Source: an uncultured Rhizobiaceae group bacterium
GTDB lineage: Bacteria; Pseudomonadota; Alphaproteobacteria; Rhizobiales; Rhizobiaceae
Length of the DNA: 13,350 nucleotides
Direction of reading: 5' to 3'
Assembly: GCA_938009335.1 (NCBI GenBank)
Contig: CALLHT010000137.1
Coordinates: forward strand, 1-13,350
The notes under the pieces were generated by a model. It made no database searches. It was not told where the DNA came from and saw only the letters and a program-made list of their open reading frames with translations. How positions within the stretch are numbered: position 1 is the stretch's first letter; each line of letters begins with the position of its first letter. The position numbers and the translations under genes are program-made. Of this stretch, positions 1 to 6,690 are shown piece after piece.

Positions 1-294
1 AATGGATTTCGGCAGCAACAGGCCATAGGCGATCACCACGGCAACATCCGCGTTGTGGCTGGCAAATTCTGCTTGCTCAGCTTCGCCCTTTAGACTTTCT
101 GGCGTAAACACCGGAATGCCTAACTCTTCCGCTTTTTCGTGAACCGGGCTTTTTTTCAATTCCAACCCACGTCGTCCCGCAGGCCTTGGCGGCTGCGAAT
201 AACACGCAACAACCTCATGACCGCGTTCGACCAAAGCAACGAGTGAGGAAACAGAGAAATCGGGCGTACCCATGAAAATGATGCGTAGCGGCAT
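1..294 (-). CDS. fmt: Methionyl-tRNA formyltransferase, N-terminal part (runs off left edge)
   Basis: Fmt transfers a formyl group from 10-formyl-tetrahydrofolate to the methionine on initiator tRNA in the cytoplasm. The 98 visible codons begin MPLRIIFMGTPDF, the typical first strand and glycine turn of the Rossmann-like formyltransferase domain. They continue with GHEVVACYSQPPRPAGRRG (the tRNA-contacting loop region), SPVHEKAEELGIPVFTPESL, and end in VVIAYGLLLPKSI. The catalytic Asn/His/Asp residues lie beyond the window edge and cannot be checked. The start is 4 nt after the def stop codon, so the two are almost certainly co-transcribed, a very common def-fmt arrangement. No strong Shine-Dalgarno is visible, consistent with translational coupling to def. 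Identification is secure; only completeness is unknown. Confidence 0.96.
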   Translation of the reverse strand, partial: MPLRIIFMGTPDFSVSSLVALVERGHEVVACYSQPPRPAGRRGLELKKSPVHEKAEELGIPVFTPESLKGEAEQAEFASHNADVAVVIAYGLLLPKSI

Positions 295-298
295 GGGC

Positions 299-889
299 CT
301 ACCCGATCATGCGCTTGTCTGGAAGCGTGCCGTTTTGCTTTGCGATTTTGGTAAACTTTTTGATCACACGATCGCGCTTCAGTTTCGACATCAGATCAAT
401 AAACAACTTGCCATCCAGGTGGTCCAACTCATGCTGAACGCAAGTGGACAAAAGCCCCTCAGCCTTGAGAACCTGCTCTTTGCCATCACGGTCAAAATAC
501 TTCACTACACAACCAGCCGGACGCTCAACCTCGGCATAATAGTCCGGAATAGACAGACAGCCTTCTTCATAAGTTGAAGGTTCATCCGAAAAGCCGACAA
601 TCTCCGGATTGATCATGAAGATCGTGTTCTTTGTTTCTTCATCCGGTTCAGCATCGCGGGCAACTTCTCCGCCCTCTTCTTCCTTCTTTGAGCGGTAATC
701 ACAATCCACAACCAAGGCACGCACCGGTTCTGCAATCTGGATTGCTGCCAAACCAATGCCGGGCGCTGCATACATGGTTTCCGCCATATCATCGAGCAGT
801 TCCAGAAGTTCAGGCGTTACCTGTCCAACTGGTCGCGATATTTCGCGCAGTTTCGCGTCTGGAATAGTGATAATCTCTCGCTTTGCCAT
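299..889 (-). CDS. def: Peptide deformylase
   Basis: Metal-dependent hydrolase that removes the formyl group from the N-terminal methionine of new proteins at the ribosome. All three family motifs are present in the 196-aa product: GIGLAAIQ (residues 44-51), EGCLS (109-113) and QHELDH (152-157). This gives metal ligands C111, H153 and H157 and catalytic E154. Between motifs 1 and 2 there is a charged insert (about residues 66-87, KKEEEGG...EPDEETKN) that makes it longer than the roughly 168-aa E. coli enzyme. I chose the start at MAKREIITIPD because alphaproteobacterial deformylases begin near this point. In-frame ATG codons at 928 and 940 would add 13 or 17 residues; the 928 codon has GGGGA close in front of it, so a longer form is possible. 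It is first gene of a def-fmt unit and divergent from rmuC. Confidence 0.95.
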   Translation of the reverse strand: MAKREIITIPDAKLREISRPVGQVTPELLELLDDMAETMYAAPGIGLAAIQIAEPVRALVVDCDYRSKKEEEGGEVARDAEPDEETKNTIFMINPEIVGFSDEPSTYEEGCLSIPDYYAEVERPAGCVVKYFDRDGKEQVLKAEGLLSTCVQHELDHLDGKLFIDLMSKLKRDRVIKKFTKIAKQNGTLPDKRMIG

Positions 890-996
890 GGGGCTGACAT
901 AGGCGTTTGACGAGAGCGGGTCAAACATTTTCCCCAGCATGTATTCATTCTTGTTTTGTTCTTTTGCGTTTGCGTGGAATCGGTTACACTTGCCCC

Positions 997-2199
997 ATGA
1001 CTTTATCTGAAGAACTCAACGCCTTTTTTAATCAAACTGTCCTCACGCTAGGCCAATCCAATTTCTCCCTTGGTGATGTGTTGGTTGGGCTGGCAATCGT
1101 AGTTGGATTAATCCTTCTGTATTTCGCCTTTTCATCAATCCGAGCATCAAAGGAACGCGCAGCGCGTGAAGCGGCAGCCCTTGAGCGCGCACGAGAGGCA
1201 GAGGCCCGCATGGCGGAACTGGTTGCAAGCCAGAACGAGCTTACGGGCCGCATGCAGACCATGAGTGAGATTTTCTCAACCCGCCAAGGCGATATGATGC
1301 ACGCGGTTAATGAGCGCCTTGAGGGCATGTCAGGCCGGATTGGCCAATCAATCTCTGAGACGACTAAGAACACACAAGAAAGCCTGACCAAACTACAGGA
1401 GCGTTTGGCGGTGATCGATACGGCTCAAAACAATATTATGGGTCTCGCTGGGCAGGTGGTTGAATTGCAAAACATCCTCTCCAACAAACAAACCCGTGGT
1501 GCTTTTGGCGAAGGGCGCATGCAGCAGATTGTGCAAGATGGCTTGCCGATGGGGAGCTTCGAATTTCAGGCGACCTTATCAAACAACTCGCGCCCGGACT
1601 GTATCATCCATATGCCGAACGACACGCCGCCACTGGTCATTGATGCGAAGTTTCCATTAGAAAGCTGGCACCGCATCCGTGATGCTGAAACACCTGAGCA
1701 AGGCAAAATTGCTGCGCAGACTTTCAAGCGTGATGTGGAAGTGCATTTAAAAGCGATTTCAGAGAAATATTTCCTGAAAGGCGAAACGCAGGACACAGCC
1801 TTTATGTTCGTGCCTTCGGAATCAATCTTCGCGGAAATTCATGAGAATTTTGAGAGCCTCGTTCAAAAGGCGCATAAGGCGCGCGTGGTCATCGTTTCCC
1901 CTTCCCTTCTCATGCTTTCCATTCAGGTGATGCAATCGGTTTTGAAGGATGTGCGTATGCGCGAGCAAGCGCACCTAATCCAACGCGAGATTGTAACCTT
2001 GATGGAAGATGTGGGACGTCTTGATGATCGGGTCCGCAAGCTCGACAATCACTTCCGCCAAGCACAAAAAGACGTGGGTGACATTCTCATTTCAACGGAA
2101 AAAGTCACCAAGCGCGGGACCAAGATCACAGACCTGGAATTCGAAGAACCAAAAGCGATTGACAGCGAAGCACGTCCTAAATTGAAAGCGGTGGAGTGA
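997..2199 (+). CDS. rmuC: DNA recombination protein RmuC
   Basis: RmuC is a membrane-anchored protein with a predicted nuclease-like fold that limits recombination at short inverted repeats; its exact biochemical activity is not settled. The 400-aa product shows the family layout: one N-terminal transmembrane helix (about residues 27-47), a long Ala/Glu/Arg-rich coiled coil (about 50-160), then the conserved RmuC domain starting with LSNKQTRGAFGE (near residue 168) and containing PPLVIDAKFPLESW and VIVSPSLLMLSIQVMQSV. The C-terminus is a charged tail. The start MTLSEELNAFF precedes the membrane helix. There is no Shine-Dalgarno in front of it, but TTACACT lies 6 nt upstream of the ATG. Extending the frame upstream to a TTG at 907 would add an unsupported leader. 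The gene is divergent from def and followed by a thioesterase 2 nt after its stop. Confidence 0.93.
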   Translation: MTLSEELNAFFNQTVLTLGQSNFSLGDVLVGLAIVVGLILLYFAFSSIRASKERAAREAAALERAREAEARMAELVASQNELTGRMQTMSEIFSTRQGDMMHAVNERLEGMSGRIGQSISETTKNTQESLTKLQERLAVIDTAQNNIMGLAGQVVELQNILSNKQTRGAFGEGRMQQIVQDGLPMGSFEFQATLSNNSRPDCIIHMPNDTPPLVIDAKFPLESWHRIRDAETPEQGKIAAQTFKRDVEVHLKAISEKYFLKGETQDTAFMFVPSESIFAEIHENFESLVQKAHKARVVIVSPSLLMLSIQVMQSVLKDVRMREQAHLIQREIVTLMEDVGRLDDRVRKLDNHFRQAQKDVGDILISTEKVTKRGTKITDLEFEEPKAIDSEARPKLKAVE

Positions 2200-2201
2200 T
2201 T

Positions 2202-2621
2202 ATGAGCAACAAGGGACTTAATCTCGAACAACTTCGCGATATGCGAGCTAAGGTCTTTGCACCCATGGTTCAGCAGCTGGAAATTGATCCGGTCGAAATC
2301 ATCGATAACGGCGCTCGATTCACGATTCCTGCTGGCGAGTTTGTCATGCGCACGGGCGATATTGTCTGCGGTCAGGCAATTGCTGCGATTGCGGATACGG
2401 TTGGGGTAATGACGCTTTTCGCCCATAATGAAGAACAGCGGATCATGACGACTGTCGACATGACCACGCACTTCATGCGGCCCCTTGCAAAAGGCATCAT
2501 GGAGGCGGAGGCAATCATTCTTTCGAACGGTCGCCGCATGGCAAATGTGCGAATTGAAATCCGCCAACAGGGTTCTGAAAAACTCGCCGGGTCTACGACC
2601 TGCGCCTATGTGTATGTTTGA
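2202..2621 (+). CDS. PaaI-type hotdog-fold thioesterase
   Basis: Small single-domain protein of 139 aa with the hotdog thioesterase pattern. The central helix region GDIVCGQAIAAIADTVGVMTLFA resembles the G-x-L-ADT segment of PaaI-like acyl-CoA thioesterases. It is followed by MTTVDMTTHFMRP (strand that packs on the helix), AEAIILSNGRRMANVRIEI and a closing AGSTTCAYVYV strand. Such proteins hydrolyse acyl- or aryl-CoA thioesters in the cytoplasm as dimers or tetramers; the substrate here is unknown. The ATG at 2202 has GGAG five bases upstream, which lies inside the end of rmuC. A GTG at 2196 overlapping the rmuC stop is an alternative but has no such site. It is probably co-transcribed with rmuC, though no functional link between them is evident. 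Confidence 0.8.
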   Translation: MSNKGLNLEQLRDMRAKVFAPMVQQLEIDPVEIIDNGARFTIPAGEFVMRTGDIVCGQAIAAIADTVGVMTLFAHNEEQRIMTTVDMTTHFMRPLAKGIMEAEAIILSNGRRMANVRIEIRQQGSEKLAGSTTCAYVYV

Positions 2622-2722
2622 GGCGGATTCTGGCACCATCAATAGGACAATCTGGTAATTTGTCTCTAAAATGAATCCGTGGTTACGTCCCGAAAATCCT
2701 AAACATATGGGGCTTGAGTTTC

Positions 2723-3730
2723 ATGGCACTGAAAAAACCTTACCTACTCTTCATCGGCGATGTGCCGGATATGCTGGCAGCGAAAACTGCGCAAGGCGTT
2801 GTCGATTGGCGTCCTGATCAAGTTGTTGGCCAGATGCGCCTAGAAGGTTGCAATGCCGATCTTGGCATCACAGACATGAACATCGAAGAAGGTGTTGCAG
2901 CTGGCGCGAAAACCTTCGTCGTTGGTGCGGTGAACTCCGGCGGCATGTTGAAAGACAGCTGGATCGAATACATTGTTGACGCGATCAATGCTGGCATGGA
3001 CGTAGCCTGCGGGTTGCATGTGCGTTTGGGGTCAATCCCGGCGATTGCGGAAGCTGCAGAGAAAAACAGCGCAGAGCTTCATGACCTTCGCCATTCGGAC
3101 GTAAACTTTGCAACTGGCAAAGGCACAAAGCGTACTGGTAAGCGCCTTCTTGCGGTTGGCACTGATTGCTCTGTTGGTAAAAAATACTCAGCGCTTTGCA
3201 TCGAACGCGACATGAAAGCAGCCGGAATGAAAGCGGAATTCTGCGCAACAGGCCAAACCGGCAAACTGATCGCAGAACGCGGCGTTGCGCTTGATGCGGT
3301 CGTTGCGGACTTCATTTCAGGTGCTGCTGAATGGCTGACACCCGATTGTGATGAAGACATGTGGCAGGTGATTGAAGGTCAGGGCTCTTTATTCCACCCT
3401 GCTTTCTCCGGTGTTACACTGGGTTTGTTACATGGCTCACAGCCGGATGCATTTGTCGTATGTCATGAGCCAACGCGCACCACCATGCGCGGCGTGCAAA
3501 CACCTTTGCCTACAATCCAGCAGGTGATTGATATGGCAACAGCCATGGGCAAACTCACCAACCCAAACACACAGTGTGTCGGCATTTGCGTCAACACTGC
3601 TGCTCTGGGTGAAGATGAAGCAAAAGCATACCTTGCCAAAACCGGTGAAGAGCATGGCCTGCCATGCGTTGACCCGATGCGCTTTGGTTCGCAAGAAATC
3701 GTTGCTGAAGTTCAGAAACGATTTTCATAA
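2723..3730 (+). CDS. DUF1611 / DgcN-family protein (possible D-glutamate N-acetyltransferase)
   Basis: 335-aa cytoplasmic protein of the DUF1611 family. The N-terminal Rossmann-like part (about 1-130) carries VVDWRPDQVVGQMRLEGC and FVVGAVNSGG. The C-terminal part holds a P-loop-like GTDCSVGKKYSAL (residues 146-158), then CATGQTGKLIAERG, IEGQGSLFHPAFSG and VVCHEPTRTTMRG, all family hallmarks. Members named DgcN have been described as N-acetyltransferases in a marine D-glutamate catabolic route, acting with the racemase DgcA; family assignment is clear, substrate here is inference. No dgcA homologue is in the window. The ATG at 2723 is preferred to an in-frame TTG at 2714, which sits directly on the upstream G-rich stretch. 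It ends 12 nt from the convergent LysR gene, which might regulate it. A 101-bp gap separates it from the thioesterase gene, so it probably has its own promoter. Confidence 0.85.
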   Translation: MALKKPYLLFIGDVPDMLAAKTAQGVVDWRPDQVVGQMRLEGCNADLGITDMNIEEGVAAGAKTFVVGAVNSGGMLKDSWIEYIVDAINAGMDVACGLHVRLGSIPAIAEAAEKNSAELHDLRHSDVNFATGKGTKRTGKRLLAVGTDCSVGKKYSALCIERDMKAAGMKAEFCATGQTGKLIAERGVALDAVVADFISGAAEWLTPDCDEDMWQVIEGQGSLFHPAFSGVTLGLLHGSQPDAFVVCHEPTRTTMRGVQTPLPTIQQVIDMATAMGKLTNPNTQCVGICVNTAALGEDEAKAYLAKTGEEHGLPCVDPMRFGSQEIVAEVQKRFS

Positions 3731-3742
3731 GCGAGACCTGAA

Positions 3743-4657
3743 TTAAGACGGCAAAGTTTGAAAACGCTTTGCCATCTCGGTCGTAACTTGCTCCAAAAAC
3801 CGCGCTGCCGCCACAGGCAGCGTTCGTCCCTTTAAGTGGCCTACGAATATATTTCCAGCAGGCACATCGAGGGGGTTAAGCGGGACCGCTACCAGTCTTC
3901 CGCCTTCCGTTGCGCGCTCGGCATTGATCGGAATTTCAAACGAAAGCTGCAAATATTGGCGTTTGTAGTCGCGCAAAAACTCTCGCGCATCGGACTGAAT
4001 GACTGACCTTAGATTAAGCCCTAGCCGTACGGCTGATTGATCCAACAGATGCCTTATGCCCCAAGACGTTTCTGGCAGCAAAAGCGGAAATTCCGCGCAT
4101 TCATAGAGACGCAAGGAATCACGAGCAGCTAAAGGATGATCCGGCTCCATCATGCATAACAATGGCTGTTGCAATGTGTGAAGCGTCTGAAAATCTGCAA
4201 GCTTCAGCGGTTCATATACAAATGCTACATCGGATTGAAACTCTACCAAAGCCTGCTCAATATCATTTCGAAACCGCCGATTGATCTTAAAGGTTACCCC
4301 GGGAAATTCACTTTGATAGGCTTGCACCTGCTGCGGCAGAAATCCGCCCGTCAATTCCGGACTGCATGCAATGGCAACCGACCCGCGTCGTTGACCGGAC
4401 AAATCCGCAATCTGAGATTTAACCCGTTCCAGATCGGACATCTGGTTCCTGATATGTTTGAGCAGCAATTCCCCTGCCGTATTAAGGCGGACTCCAACTG
4501 CCAGTCGCTCAAAAATCTGAACGCCCAATTCGTCTTCTATCGATAATAATCGGCGGTTCAGGGCGGATGGCGTAATCGCCAAAACTTCCGCAGCTTTACG
4601 GATTGAACCGGCCTTAGCAATTTCTTCTATATATTTGTACGGCAATAAATGGCGCAT
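3743..4657 (-). CDS. LysR-type transcriptional regulator
   Basis: 304-aa LysR-family DNA-binding regulator. The N-terminal winged helix-turn-helix covers about residues 4-62, with the recognition region AKAGSIRKAAEVLAITPSALNRRL and the typical IEDELGVQIFER. A linker helix follows (about 65-88), then a periplasmic-binding-protein-like effector domain starting GSVAIACSPEL (about 93 onward) with the usual FPGVTFKI and DVAFVYEP segments. The start ATG has a strong GGGGAGAG about 3 nt upstream on the minus strand. The gene is divergent from glnK and convergent with the dgcN-like gene 12 nt away. A perfect dyad with a T-N11-A core lies 33 bp upstream, overlapping a plausible promoter, consistent with autoregulation. 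Target genes and ligand are unknown; candidates are the flanking dgcN-like gene and glnK-amtB. Confidence 0.92.
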   Translation of the reverse strand: MRHLLPYKYIEEIAKAGSIRKAAEVLAITPSALNRRLLSIEDELGVQIFERLAVGVRLNTAGELLLKHIRNQMSDLERVKSQIADLSGQRRGSVAIACSPELTGGFLPQQVQAYQSEFPGVTFKINRRFRNDIEQALVEFQSDVAFVYEPLKLADFQTLHTLQQPLLCMMEPDHPLAARDSLRLYECAEFPLLLPETSWGIRHLLDQSAVRLGLNLRSVIQSDAREFLRDYKRQYLQLSFEIPINAERATEGGRLVAVPLNPLDVPAGNIFVGHLKGRTLPVAAARFLEQVTTEMAKRFQTLPS

Positions 4658-4678
4658 GACTCTCCCCAGTTTTCAAAG

Positions 4679-4707
4679 GTTTTAGTCAAGTGTTGCATTT
4701 TTTGCAA
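4679..4707 (-). promoter_or_regulatory. Putative promoter of the LysR-type gene
   Basis: On the minus strand TTGCAA (4707-4702) and TAAAAC (4684-4679) are 17 bp apart, a fair match to a housekeeping sigma-70-type promoter. It would start transcription near 4672, just before the GGGGAGAG ribosome site. The -35 box lies in one arm of the 4690-4710 dyad, so the bound regulator would block its own promoter. This is inference from sequence only. Confidence 0.45.
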
Positions 4708-4729
4708 CACATCTTGCGATAACTAGCAA
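4690..4729. promoter_or_regulatory. Tandem dyads, likely LysR-type operator between lysR and glnK
   Basis: A perfect inverted repeat has arms GTGTTGCA (4690-4697) and TGCAACAC (4703-4710) around five T residues. Its core TTGCA-N5-TGCAA contains the T-N11-A pattern of LysR-type boxes. A second, weaker dyad TTGC-N8-GCAA follows at 4714-4729. Their centres are about 21.5 bp apart, close to two helical turns, as expected for a tetramer contacting a recognition site and an activation site. The first dyad lies 33 bp upstream of the lysR start and about 135 bp upstream of glnK. A sequence resembling an extended -10 (TGCGATAAC, 4715-4723) for the glnK direction lies inside the second dyad. Confidence 0.6.
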
Positions 4730-4844
4730 CAGACGAAGCACTTCTCAAAGTTTAGGAAGTTCGCGAGTGGCGTCGCGGGCAGGCTGGAAGCAACATAAAA
4801 CTCCCCGTGATGCTGAAACCAATGAAGCAACAAAGGGATCAAGC

Positions 4845-5183
4845 ATGAACATCATTATGGCGATCATCAAGCCGTTTAAACTTGATGAAGTCCGCAAAGC
4901 GCTTGGCGAAGTCGGCGTCGAAGGACTGACCGTCAGCGAAGTCAAAGGGTATGGCCGTCAAAAAGGGCATACAGAGATTTATCGCGGGACAGAATACGCA
5001 ATCAACTTCTTGCCGAAGATCAAGATCGAACTCGCGGTGGACGACGCGATCACTGACAAAGCGGTAGAAGCGATTGCAGAAGCTGCCCGAACCGAACAAA
5101 TCGGCGACGGCAAGATCTTTGTCTATGACCTCAAACAAGCCATGCGAATAAGAACCGGTGAGTCCGGCGCAGACGCATTGTAA
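4845..5183 (+). CDS. glnK: Nitrogen regulatory protein PII (GlnK type)
   Basis: PII proteins are trimeric sensors of 2-oxoglutarate, ATP/ADP and, through uridylylation, glutamine; GlnK forms bind and close the AmtB ammonium channel. The product is 112 aa, the standard PII length. It has MNIIMAIIKPFKLDEVRKAL at the N-terminus, the T-loop YGRQKGHTEIYRGTEYAINF with Y51 as the uridylylation site, and the nucleotide-binding segment GDGKIFV (87-93) with R101 and R103. The ATG at 4845 has AGGGA six bases upstream; a longer GTG-initiated frame from 4767 would give an unneeded leader. The name glnK rather than glnB follows from the amtB gene 27 nt downstream. I could not find a convincing sigma-54 (-24/-12) promoter in the upstream 187 bp, so its nitrogen control is unclear. 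Confidence 0.95.
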   Translation: MNIIMAIIKPFKLDEVRKALGEVGVEGLTVSEVKGYGRQKGHTEIYRGTEYAINFLPKIKIELAVDDAITDKAVEAIAEAARTEQIGDGKIFVYDLKQAMRIRTGESGADAL

Positions 5184-5210
5184 ACGACATTCAATTTCAG
5201 GGAAAAAATC

Positions 5211-6527
5211 ATGTTTATCAAAAACAAGAAGCTGATGCTCCTGACTGCTGCTTTTGCGATAGCAAGCAGTCCTGCATTGGCTCAAGAAGCAACTCTAGAA
5301 GGCGTTCAGGCTGAGACTGCTTTCATCTTTAACACCGTCCTCTTCCTGATGGGTGGGTTCCTCGTGATGTTCATGGCGGCAGGATTTGCCATGCTCGAAG
5401 CGGGACTTGTTCGCTCCAAGAACGTTTCGATGCAGTGTCTTAAAAACATCGCGCTTTACTCAATCGCCGGGATCATGTTCTGGGTTTGCGGTTACAGCCT
5501 GATGTATTCCGGTGTTGGTGACAACGGTGGATGGATTGGATCCTTCGCACCTTACAGCTGGCCGGGCGCTGGCGAAGCAAACGAAGGCGATTATTCGGTT
5601 GCCTCGGACTGGTTCTTCCAGATGGTCTTCTGTGCCGCAACAGCATCAATCGTTTCAGGCACCGTTGCCGAACGCATCAAGCTTTGGCCTTTCCTTATCT
5701 TCGTTGCGATCCTGACCGGTATTCTTTACCCGATCTCTGGCTCTTGGCAGTGGGGTGGCGGCTGGCTGTCAGAAATGGGTTTCTCAGACTTTGCCGGTTC
5801 GACCATCGTTCACTCAGTCGGTGGCTGGGCAGCGCTTACAGGCGCAATCATCCTTGGTGCTCGTAAGGGCAAATACACAGAAGATGGTCGCGTGGTACCA
5901 ATGCCGGGTTCAAACATCCCGCTGGCAACACTTGGTACGTTCATCTTGTGGCTGGGTTGGTTCGGCTTTAACGGCGGATCACAGCTGGCAATGGGTTCAA
6001 ACGCAGACGTGTCTGACGTGTCACGCATCTTTGCAAACACTAACCTTGCAGCAGCAGGCGGCGTGGTGGTAGCAATCATTCTGATGCAGATCGTTTACAA
6101 AAAGATTGATGTCACCATGGCATTGAACGGCGCACTTGCAGGTCTTGTTTCAATCACTGCTGAACCGCTTGCCCCAAGCGCATTTGCCTCAATCCTGATT
6201 GGTGGCGTCGGTGGTGCAATCGTGGTCTTCGCTGTACCGATGCTCGATAAGTTTAAAATCGACGATGTGGTTGGCGCTATTCCAGTTCACCTGATCGCAG
6301 GCATCTGGGGCACCATTGCAGTTGTCTTCTCAAACGGCGACGCAAGCCTCGGCACTCAGATTGTTGGTATCCTTGCTTACGGTATCTTCACAGTGGTTGC
6401 ATCAGCAATCCTCTGGACAATCTTGAAGGTGACCATCGGGATCCGCGCTTCCGAAGAAGACGAAGCGCTTGGCCTCGACAAAGCCGAAGTGGGTGTCGAA
6501 GCCTATCCGGAATTTTCACGCGGATAG
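5211..6527 (+). CDS. amtB: Ammonium transporter AmtB
   Basis: Trimeric inner-membrane channel for ammonium/ammonia uptake. The 438-aa product starts with a signal peptide ending in SSPALA (residue 24), as in other AmtB proteins, followed by about eleven hydrophobic helices. Family motifs seen are GGFLVMFMAAGFAMLEAGLV with RSKN after it, SIVSGTVAERIKLWPF, and DFAGSTIVHSVGGWAALTGA. The twin pore histidines are H201 (in VHSVGGW) and H360 (in VHLIAGIWGT). The cytoplasmic tail ends EAYPEFSRG. AGGGA lies seven bases before the ATG. It follows glnK by 27 nt in the classic glnK-amtB operon, in which PII plugs the pore when nitrogen is plentiful, and is closed by an intrinsic terminator. Confidence 0.97.
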   Translation: MFIKNKKLMLLTAAFAIASSPALAQEATLEGVQAETAFIFNTVLFLMGGFLVMFMAAGFAMLEAGLVRSKNVSMQCLKNIALYSIAGIMFWVCGYSLMYSGVGDNGGWIGSFAPYSWPGAGEANEGDYSVASDWFFQMVFCAATASIVSGTVAERIKLWPFLIFVAILTGILYPISGSWQWGGGWLSEMGFSDFAGSTIVHSVGGWAALTGAIILGARKGKYTEDGRVVPMPGSNIPLATLGTFILWLGWFGFNGGSQLAMGSNADVSDVSRIFANTNLAAAGGVVVAIILMQIVYKKIDVTMALNGALAGLVSITAEPLAPSAFASILIGGVGGAIVVFAVPMLDKFKIDDVVGAIPVHLIAGIWGTIAVVFSNGDASLGTQIVGILAYGIFTVVASAILWTILKVTIGIRASEEDEALGLDKAEVGVEAYPEFSRG

Positions 6528-6549
6528 TACGCAAAAAACCTCCAAATTT

Positions 6550-6580
6550 AAAGCAGGGCTCAGGCCCTGCTTTTTTGTTT
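6550..6580 (+). terminator. Intrinsic terminator after amtB
   Basis: A 10-bp perfect stem, AAAGCAGGGC (6550-6559) and GCCCTGCTTT (6564-6573), with a TCAG loop runs into a T-rich tract (six T from 6571, then GTTT). It lies 23 nt after the amtB stop and should end the glnK-amtB transcript. Confidence 0.92.
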
Positions 6581-6611
6581 ACAAAAGTTACAGTTTTTAT
6601 CGAGCGCCACA

Positions 6612-6660
6612 ACAAATCATACACATTTGTAATTGTGCAGCCACAAACCAGTGGTATGAA
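6612..6660 (+). promoter_or_regulatory. Adjacent dyads and a weak promoter upstream of the aminotransferase gene
   Basis: Two perfect inverted repeats sit side by side: ACAAAT-N7-ATTTGT (6612-6630) and TTGTG-N4-CACAA (6633-6646). A weak promoter match, TTGTGC (6633-6638) and TATGAA (6655-6660) with 16 bp between, overlaps the second dyad and would start transcription near 6667, about 24 nt before the gene. The arrangement looks like an operator over a promoter, but the regulator is not identifiable. Confidence 0.35.
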
Positions 6661-6690
6661 ATTCTTATTAATTTTTTCACGGAGTAGAAA

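Noticed and set aside
2049..2642. 197-codon open frame on the minus strand over the rmuC end and the thioesterase gene
   Set aside because: It is antisense to both supported genes and shows no protein family features.
2646..2664. Dyad GACAA-N9-TTGTC upstream of the dgcN-like gene as an operator for the neighbouring LysR protein
   Set aside because: The arms are short and do not match the TTGCA/TGCAA arms of the likely LysR operator at 4690-4710. Not strong enough to list as a feature.
4762..4777. CGCGA-N6-TCGCG hairpin upstream of glnK as a riboswitch or attenuator
   Set aside because: It has only a 5-bp stem, no T-run and no surrounding conserved structure.
4767..4844. Upstream extension of GlnK by 26 residues from a GTG
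   Set aside because: PII proteins start at MxxIxAIIKPFKLDEV and the ATG at 4845 has a proper ribosome site.
4711..4844. Sigma-54 promoter for glnK-amtB
   Set aside because: GG and GC dinucleotides occur (around 4769-4787) but not with the required -24/-12 spacing.
4810..4848. 12-codon ORF ending in an ATGA overlap with glnK
   Set aside because: It is too short, has no ribosome site, and such overlaps arise easily by chance.
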